A stretch of 9,955 bases of DNA. Origin: Bacteroidales bacterium. Lineage in GTDB: Bacteria > Bacteroidota > Bacteroidia > Bacteroidales > UBA932. The translations under genes and the position numbers were made by a program. Of this stretch, positions 1-4,820 are shown one piece after another. The stretch covers positions 1 through 9,955 of the forward strand of contig WRBG01000062.1 of NCBI GenBank assembly GCA_009784635.1, in the 5' to 3' direction. Numbering within the stretch: position 1 is the stretch's first letter; each line of letters starts with the position of its first letter. The notes under the pieces are model-generated. The model was not told the origin of the DNA and made no database searches. It saw only the letters and a list, made by a program, of their open reading frames with translations.

Positions 1-14
1 AAATTTGCGTACAT

Positions 15-84
15 ACATAACGGGGTTTTAATGTTTAACTATTGTATTTTTAACACTTTAAAGTTAAACAAAATTCCGTTATGT
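15..84. repeat. Long imperfect inverted repeat (hairpin-capable), function unknown
   Basis: Bases 15-29 pair with 70-84 (15 positions, two of them G-T, so G-U in a plus-strand RNA). After a three-base bulge (30-32), bases 33-40 pair perfectly with 62-69. The loop is 41-61. The outer arm reads acataacgg and its partner ccgttatgt. On the plus strand the two odd positions are tolerated G-U pairs; on the minus strand they become C-A mismatches, so a plus-strand transcript would fold better. It lies about 200 bases beyond the end of the aro operon. There is no T-run directly after either arm, so it is not a classical intrinsic terminator. No flanking target duplication is visible, which argues against calling it a miniature transposable element. 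It could be a cruciform, an RNA element belonging to a gene left of the window, or a decayed repeat. Confidence 0.55.
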
Positions 85-177
85 TGTTTCTATTTCTTCA
101 AATTTCTTAGGTCGAACTGACGTAATCGTTAGAATTATTTTTTTCAAAGCAACAATAAATCGTACACAGAATGCGGC

Positions 178-202
178 AAAAAAACAAAATTTGGCTTTTT
201 GT
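178..202 (-). terminator. Weak intrinsic terminator candidate for the aro operon
   Basis: On the minus strand a 6-bp stem (acaaaa/ttttgt, bases 197-202 with 184-189) with a 7-base loop is followed at once by a run of seven T (184-178). It lies about 80 bases after the aroD stop codon. The stem is all A-T apart from one C-G pair, so it is weak. The run of T in the right place is the main support. The rest of 84-281 is AT-rich and holds only very short reading frames with no coding character. Confidence 0.33.
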
Positions 203-281
203 GATTTTTTAAATTTTTACGCTGTGATGCGGTTGCGAGTTATTTTGTCGGCGTGTTGAAGGTGGTTACTGCTTTACTCCT

Positions 282-950
282 CTACAAAACATTCAGCAGA
301 TGCGCCTGTAGTTGGCTGAGGCTTGGTTGTCCGGGCGCCGTAGGCGCCCCCTCGTCCGGAGCTGCGTAAAGCAGGGGCGCGCCCAAGGCAGCGGCGTGCA
401 GTCTGGAAGACAGGCCGTAAGGGCCCATGCTAAAGGCCGTCAAACGTCCGGCGCAGGAAGGGATTTTATACAGGGCCATCAAGCGGGCTTCTTCCGCAGC
501 ATCTCTGCATCGGCACACAATTTTGACCAAGTCCGCACCGCGAAAAAGAGACTGTTCGGCCACCGCCCTCAACTCCTCGTATGCAGGGGTTTCCCCATCA
601 TGATGAAAAGAGGCGATGATTTTTGTTCGATGTTTTTGGGCAAGCTCCATGAACACCTCCCACTCCGTTTGAGGCGTATCGTATTCCAAGTCTATGTAGG
701 CCGGAGACAGGGGCAGCAGGGCAAGAAAGAGGTTATATCTCATTTCCTGCGAGATGGTTCCCATGCGGCAGGTCAATACGATTTTCCGGTTGTTCCCGTC
801 TAACAAAGGCCTAAGCACATCCGGCAGCGCAACTTCGGTGGTTCTCCAGGCAAACATCAAGTCGATTCTCAGCTCTACTAAATCTGCCTTTTGCAGATAG
901 ACAGGTACATGATTTTCCCAATCGGCACCCAAACATACACAGATTTTCAT
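282..950 (-). CDS. aroD: 3-dehydroquinate dehydratase, type I (AroD)
   Basis: Cytoplasmic enzyme of the shikimate pathway that converts 3-dehydroquinate to 3-dehydroshikimate through a Schiff base. It has 222 residues, slightly shorter than the usual 225-250. The class I pattern is complete: E26-x-R28-x-D30 near the N terminus, TCR at 60-62, the DLE strand at 87-89, SFHH with catalytic His116 followed by TP at 121-122, the Schiff-base lysine K143 in GADLVKIV, SMGPYG at 174-179, SSR at 181-183, and PGQ at 206-208 near the C terminus. The EGG that often follows TCR is replaced by MGT. The start ATG (950-948) overlaps the TGA of the upstream fusion gene in an ATGA arrangement, so translation is probably coupled and steps 1-3 of the pathway are made together. 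A GC-rich stretch near its 3' end could form a 7-bp hairpin (333-349). Confidence 0.93.
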   Translation of the reverse strand: MKICVCLGADWENHVPVYLQKADLVELRIDLMFAWRTTEVALPDVLRPLLDGNNRKIVLTCRMGTISQEMRYNLFLALLPLSPAYIDLEYDTPQTEWEVFMELAQKHRTKIIASFHHDGETPAYEELRAVAEQSLFRGADLVKIVCRCRDAAEEARLMALYKIPSCAGRLTAFSMGPYGLSSRLHAAALGAPLLYAAPDEGAPTAPGQPSLSQLQAHLLNVL

Positions 951-3052
951 GATACCAACACATTATGCGCCCATGGCAACTCTGCCGCCAAGACTTTGAT
1001 GGGAATTTTTTGGGGATAGGGCCGACCTGTCGCTTTAAGCAAAATCAAGCGGATTTCATTCCCCTCTTTCTTTTTGTCGGAACACAGGACTTTGGACAAC
1101 TCCTCCAAAGAACAAGGCAGGCTTGTCGGTAGGCCGAATACGGCATACAGGGCTTTAAGTCGAGGCAATAGCTCTGCCCCAAATCCCGTATATTTTGTCG
1201 AAAGCGCAACGGCAAACAGCATCCCCACAGCCACCGCCTCTCCATGGGTGTATGTATCAGATGCCGCCTCAATGCCGTGGCCCACCGTATGCCCAAAGTT
1301 CAAGATGCGACGCAATCCATGTTCCCGCTCGTCCCGATTCACCACCGAACATTTAAAGCGATGCGAAGCCCGCAACACATCATGCAAAGGCGTCGGTTCC
1401 AAGGCCATAATAGCTTGAGCGTGCCGTTCTAAATAATCCAAAAGACAAGGGTCTCCAATGAGCGCATGTTTGACGACCTCGGCCAAGCCGCTGCGAATCT
1501 GCTGTTCCGGCAAGGTTTTTAACAAAGTAGGGTCACACAGTATCCATGCAGGCTGATTAACGCAACCCGCCATGTTTTTCAGCCGGTCTACATTGACCCC
1601 GTTTTTTCCGCCGATGGCAGCATCGGCTTGAGCTAAGAGCGTGGTGGGCGCCAGCGCAAAAGAAACCCCGCGCATATAGATGGAGGCCACCAAACCCGCA
1701 ATATCGCAAACAATCCCCCCCCCCATGCCCACAATCAAACTGCTTCGGTCGGCCTGCAAAGCCACGAGCCGTTTCATCAATGCCTCCACAGTGGACATGT
1801 TCTTTAGGTCTTCGCCGGCCTCAACGGTTATGGTTGGGAAGTCGGGAAGCCGATGTCTATATAGTTCCTCCACATTTTTATCAACCAGCAACACCGCCTG
1901 TTTGCCCCGAAGCAAGTCGGACAGTTCATCTATGGAGCCCATACGGGGGACCGTACAGACCGCCGCTGGCGTTGGCGCCGGAAAGAGGGTGGAAACCGTC
2001 GTCGCCCCGTCAGCCTCCGCCGGCAAAAACTCATGCTGATGATGAATCGCTTCTTGATGAATCAAGCCAAAAAGTCGTTCCAAAAAATCGGGAGAAAGAT
2101 TCAATCCCCTGCCCCGCTCTTTGATGCGTGCAAGCAAGGCGTCCCAACGGCGGCGCTGAAGTATGGTTAGGCCGCCTTCCCTTTTGAGGGCGCCTATCTC
2201 CTGCACCACCTGCATACGCTGGGCCAACAGTTCAACAATCTGGTCGTCCGCCAAATCAATTTGGGCCCTTAAACCTTCTAAACGACTGTTCAGTTGATGG
2301 TCGGATGTGTTGGATTGGCGCAGTGTCAAACCCTCCATCAGCGCCGAAAATGCAGCTGTTGACAATTGCTGACCCGCATCGCTCAAGGCTTCTTGAGGAT
2401 GGGGATGCACTTCTATCATCAAGCCGTCAAAGGCCAAGTCCATGGCTTTTTGGGCTATGGCGCCTACCAAAAGCCGGTCTCCGGCAATGTGGCTGGGGTC
2501 GCATAAAAGGGGAATATCAGGCATCTGTCTCTTTAACTCAAAAGGTACCAACCAGATGGGCGCATTACGGTAGCCTCCGGGCCCATAGACGCTAAAACCC
2601 CGATGCACCGCCGCCAAATCGTTAAGCCCGGCTTTGTATAATCGCTCCAAGGCGCCCAACCAAAGCCCCGTATCGGGATTTACCGGATTCTTCACAAATA
2701 TCTTTAGCCCCGTTCCGGACAATGCGGACGCAAGTTCCTGCACCGCAAAAGGATTTACCGTAGTACGGGCCCCAATCCAAACTCCTTTAAGCCCTGCTTT
2801 TAATACCGCCTCCACATGCTCGGTAGAAGCCACCTCGGTAGCCACAGGCAACTGAAACAACTGCTGTATTTGGGCCAACCAATCAAGGGCTTTTACTCCA
2901 TGCCCCTCAAAATCACAAGGATGGCTGCGCGGTTTCCAGACCCCTGCCCTAAAGAAATCAATCCCAATCTGTTTAAGCGCCCGAGCTGCATCTTGTAGCT
3001 GTTCCGGAGACTCGGCGCTGCAGGGGCCTGCTATGATAAAAGGTTGATTCAT
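947..3052 (-). CDS. Trifunctional DAHP synthase–chorismate mutase–3-dehydroquinate synthase fusion
   Basis: A 701-residue cytoplasmic protein with three enzymes in one chain. Residues 1-245 are a DAHP synthase of the KDO8P-synthase-like type: GPCSAES 9-15, WKPR 39-42, GARTTVNPF 94-102, KNPVNPD 121-127, HRGFS 150-154 and CDPSHIAG 184-191, with predicted metal ligands C11, H188, E214 and D225. Residues 255-340 are an AroQ-type chorismate mutase; spacing against the E. coli enzyme places R262, R279, K290, R302 and Q339 in the active site. A Pro/Ala/Thr-rich linker (341-370) leads to dehydroquinate synthase (371-701): MGGG 443-446, PTTLLAQADAAIGGKNG 469-485, AEVVKH 524-529, FGHTVGH 586-592 and HGE 603-605, with probable zinc ligands E525, H588 and H603. 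The fusion thus encodes pathway steps 1 and 2 plus the branch enzyme to prephenate. I chose the ATG at 3052 because it gives the family N terminus and lies 16 bases after the kinase stop; an in-frame ATG at 3151 would lie inside the kinase gene. No stop or frameshift interrupts the chain. Confidence 0.93.
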   Translation of the reverse strand: MNQPFIIAGPCSAESPEQLQDAARALKQIGIDFFRAGVWKPRSHPCDFEGHGVKALDWLAQIQQLFQLPVATEVASTEHVEAVLKAGLKGVWIGARTTVNPFAVQELASALSGTGLKIFVKNPVNPDTGLWLGALERLYKAGLNDLAAVHRGFSVYGPGGYRNAPIWLVPFELKRQMPDIPLLCDPSHIAGDRLLVGAIAQKAMDLAFDGLMIEVHPHPQEALSDAGQQLSTAAFSALMEGLTLRQSNTSDHQLNSRLEGLRAQIDLADDQIVELLAQRMQVVQEIGALKREGGLTILQRRRWDALLARIKERGRGLNLSPDFLERLFGLIHQEAIHHQHEFLPAEADGATTVSTLFPAPTPAAVCTVPRMGSIDELSDLLRGKQAVLLVDKNVEELYRHRLPDFPTITVEAGEDLKNMSTVEALMKRLVALQADRSSLIVGMGGGIVCDIAGLVASIYMRGVSFALAPTTLLAQADAAIGGKNGVNVDRLKNMAGCVNQPAWILCDPTLLKTLPEQQIRSGLAEVVKHALIGDPCLLDYLERHAQAIMALEPTPLHDVLRASHRFKCSVVNRDEREHGLRRILNFGHTVGHGIEAASDTYTHGEAVAVGMLFAVALSTKYTGFGAELLPRLKALYAVFGLPTSLPCSLEELSKVLCSDKKKEGNEIRLILLKATGRPYPQKIPIKVLAAELPWAHNVLVS
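1715..1724 (-). repeat. G10 homopolymer inside the dehydroquinate synthase NAD-binding loop
   Basis: Ten consecutive C on the plus strand, so ten G in the coding strand. They comprise the last base of Met443 and three GGG codons for Gly444-446 of the fusion protein. This glycine loop binds NAD in dehydroquinate synthases. Loss of one G would shift into a frame that I read to a TAG about 30 codons later; gain of one G also meets a stop before the catalytic AEVVKH motif. Either event would leave DAHP synthase and chorismate mutase intact and remove dehydroquinate synthase. Confidence 0.9.
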
Positions 3053-3068
3053 ACGTGTACACTGTTTC

Positions 3069-4073
3069 TTAGGCTTCTTGAATCCGGTTGCGTATTTCCC
3101 GCTTGCCTTCTTTCCAGCGTGGAATATTAATCTTAGGGCCCACCACTTCAACCACTTTGGCCGCCAAAATAGAGCCTATGTCTCCGCATTTTTGCAAGGA
3201 AAGGCCCAAGGAATGACCATACAAAAAACCGGCGGCATACAGGTCGCCTGCTCCGGTGGCATCTACGACTTCTGCCGGTCGGGCATTAATCCGGCAATAT
3301 TCGTCTCCGCGCTTAATCATCGAGCCTTCTTTTCCGATTTTTACCACCGCAATGTCGCAGACACGGGCAATCGCATCCAAAGCCTTAACCGGTTCTTCTC
3401 CGGTAAAGGCCATAGCTTCGTGTTCATTGGCAAAGACAATATCTACATAATTCTCTACAATATCGTGCAAAAACGCCTCGTTGGACTCCACCACATTATA
3501 GCTGGCTAAGTCCATAGAAATCACCATACCCGCCGCCCGCGCCAAGCGGACGGCCTTGCGCACCAAATCTTGATTTTGCACCAAGTAGCCTTCTATATGA
3601 AAATAGTCGTAGCCCGAAAAATAAAGCGGCTTTAAATCGTCGGGGCAAAGCTCAAGCGCAGCGCCTAAGTAGGTGGCAAAGGTACGCTCTGCCTCGGGCG
3701 CGGTAATAAATACCATGGCCCGTCCCGATGCGGCATCTCCCTGAAACAACAGCGAACTGATTCCGTTGCGCACTTGGTCGGAATGAAAAAGCGCCCCAAT
3801 CTCGTCGTCTCCCACCTTGCCGATAAACCCCGACGGCATACCCAGTACGGCCGTTCCGGTAATGGTGTTGGCGCAGGAACCTCCGGCCACATATTGTACG
3901 CCCAAGGGTTTAAGGGTTTGCCAAATTTTATCGCCGGTGTCGGCGTCCACGTGCTGCATGCTCCCTTTGCGCAGATGAAAATAGTTAAGCAGCGAATCGT
4001 CGGGCAATACGGCAAGAATATCGGTTAAGGCATTGCCTATGCCCAAAATAGATTTCATTTGAAAGGATTCCAT
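3069..4073 (-). CDS. PfkB-family carbohydrate/nucleoside kinase, adenosine-kinase-like
   Basis: Cytoplasmic ribokinase-fold enzyme that transfers phosphate from ATP to the hydroxymethyl group of a sugar or nucleoside. The 334 residues show the family landmarks: GIGNALTDIL at 11-20, the substrate-side GGSCANT at 64-70, GKVGDD at 85-90, ER at 129-130, DLAS at 188-191, NEHE at 216-219, KIGKEGS at 245-251, and the anion-hole/catalytic signature DATGAGD at 271-277 with Asp277 as the expected base. The pattern resembles proteins annotated as adenosine kinase in Bacteroidales, but the substrate cannot be proved from motifs. The ATG at 4058 (Met6) is an alternative start that would give the usual short N terminus before the first strand. 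Upstream lies a TACCTTTG -7 box, so it can be expressed separately from pnuC. Its stop lies 16 bases before the aro fusion, so the two are probably one transcript. Confidence 0.88.
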   Translation of the reverse strand: MESFQMKSILGIGNALTDILAVLPDDSLLNYFHLRKGSMQHVDADTGDKIWQTLKPLGVQYVAGGSCANTITGTAVLGMPSGFIGKVGDDEIGALFHSDQVRNGISSLLFQGDAASGRAMVFITAPEAERTFATYLGAALELCPDDLKPLYFSGYDYFHIEGYLVQNQDLVRKAVRLARAAGMVISMDLASYNVVESNEAFLHDIVENYVDIVFANEHEAMAFTGEEPVKALDAIARVCDIAVVKIGKEGSMIKRGDEYCRINARPAEVVDATGAGDLYAAGFLYGHSLGLSLQKCGDIGSILAAKVVEVVGPKINIPRWKEGKREIRNRIQEA

Positions 4074-4084
4074 ATCATTTAATC

Positions 4085-4097
4085 GGTTGTTCCAACC
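4085..4097 (-). promoter_or_regulatory. Short perfect dyad at the predicted transcription start of the kinase gene
   Basis: The sequence ggttg-ttc-caacc is a 5-bp perfect inverted repeat with a 3-base spacer. It begins two bases downstream of the TACCTTTG box, so it overlaps or directly follows the likely transcription start. It could be a small operator or a hairpin at the 5' end of the mRNA. A 5-bp dyad can also arise by chance. Confidence 0.35.
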
Positions 4098-4098
4098 A

Positions 4099-4106
4099 CA
4101 AAGGTA
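4099..4106 (-). promoter_or_regulatory. Bacteroidota -7 promoter box (TACCTTTG) for kinase–aro transcript
   Basis: On the minus strand the octamer TACCTTTG matches TAnnTTTG exactly and lies in the 54-base gap between pnuC and the kinase gene. The predicted start near 4094 gives a leader of about 20 bases to the ATG at 4073, or 35 to the ATG at 4058. No clear -33 TTTG is seen at 19-21 bases upstream, so strength is uncertain. Confidence 0.55.
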
Positions 4107-4127
4107 TATACTTTATGGCAATAAGTC

Positions 4128-4820
4128 TTAGACTTTCTCATGTAGCCGGCTGTGGTTCATCCAGCGAATCAGTCCGTATACGGAATTAATCAAGTAGACG
4201 CTCCACATCATCACCATAATTACCGCATGGGGCTCCTGCCGGTATACCGACATGGACCACAGGAGAATGGTGCCCGCGTTTACGCATATCCAAAGCACCC
4301 ATTGTTCGGCGTAGGCCCTTACCATCAGAATCATGGCCACAATAGAGAGCAGGGTGGTCATGGCGTCTATATAGGGATTCTGGCCGTTCAACAGTTCTAA
4401 AAAATATCCGTATACAACGGTGGCCAACAGGGTGGAGATTCCAATAATCAGGCGCATGTTAGCGCTTAGCCTGCGGGCTTGTACACGGGTGGCGCTTCCC
4501 TCGCTCATGCGCTTCCTCCAAGAAAGAAAGCCGATGAATTGCATGGGTATATAATAGAGTCCGTTGAGCATCACTTCTCCCCAAAATCTGGATTGCCAAG
4601 CGATATACACGTACAGGCTTACCTGAATCAAGCCAAACAGGTAGTTGGCAATATGTCCTTTGGCCACCAACACCACGCAGACTACGCCCGATATGGAGGC
4701 AATAGTCGAAATATAAGCTATTTCTCGATTTAAGAGGGAGTACAAAAGATTGAGTCCAATAATCAATAGTATCAAAAACCATTCAAAGGGACTTAGGACT
4801 AAACGTATTTTAGAAGCCAT
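4128..4820 (-). CDS. pnuC: PnuC-type inner-membrane transporter (nicotinamide riboside or related vitamin)
   Basis: A 230-residue polytopic membrane protein of the PnuC family, which moves unphosphorylated vitamin precursors (nicotinamide riboside; thiamine or riboflavin in relatives) by facilitated diffusion, trapped by a cytoplasmic kinase. Seven or eight hydrophobic segments lie near residues 12-30, 36-53, 57-75, 80-100, 122-142, 150-168, 173-190 and 197-218. Family landmarks include ANYLFGLIQVSLYVYIAW (58-75), MLNGLYYIPMQFIGFLSW (84-101) and WVLWICVNAGTILLW (174-188). Its start ATG shares the A of the upstream TAA (TAATG at 4822-4818), indicating translational coupling to the outer-membrane peptidase gene. 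The substrate is not decided by the sequence: there is no TPP-type leader, no TonB receptor and no pyrophosphokinase next to it. A PfkB kinase follows downstream and could be the trapping partner, but that is inference. Confidence 0.85.
   Translation of the reverse strand: MASKIRLVLSPFEWFLILLIIGLNLLYSLLNREIAYISTIASISGVVCVVLVAKGHIANYLFGLIQVSLYVYIAWQSRFWGEVMLNGLYYIPMQFIGFLSWRKRMSEGSATRVQARRLSANMRLIIGISTLLATVVYGYFLELLNGQNPYIDAMTTLLSIVAMILMVRAYAEQWVLWICVNAGTILLWSMSVYRQEPHAVIMVMMWSVYLINSVYGLIRWMNHSRLHEKV

Noticed and set aside
31..120. A 29-codon plus-strand frame in the left spacer.
   Set aside because: It lies across the inverted repeat, is rich in Phe, Asn and Leu as expected from AT-rich DNA, and has no promoter box.
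241..248. A possible plus-strand -7 box (tattttg) in the left spacer.
   Set aside because: It is one base short of TAnnTTTG, has no -33 element, and no plus-strand gene follows it.
333..349. A strong GC hairpin (7-bp stem, 3-base loop) inside aroD.
   Set aside because: It follows from Ala-Pro-Thr-Ala-Pro codons near the C terminus and has no T-run; coding constraint explains it well enough.
312..803. A 163-codon plus-strand frame opposite aroD.
   Set aside because: It is Arg- and Gln-rich with no recognisable domain, lies entirely antisense to a motif-complete aroD, and reflects the GC-rich codon use of that gene.
3053..3151. A 33-residue N-terminal extension of the aro fusion starting at an ATG at 3151.
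   Set aside because: It would overlap the 3' end of the kinase gene, adds a Lys-rich sequence foreign to DAHP synthases, and the ATG at 3052 gives the normal N terminus.
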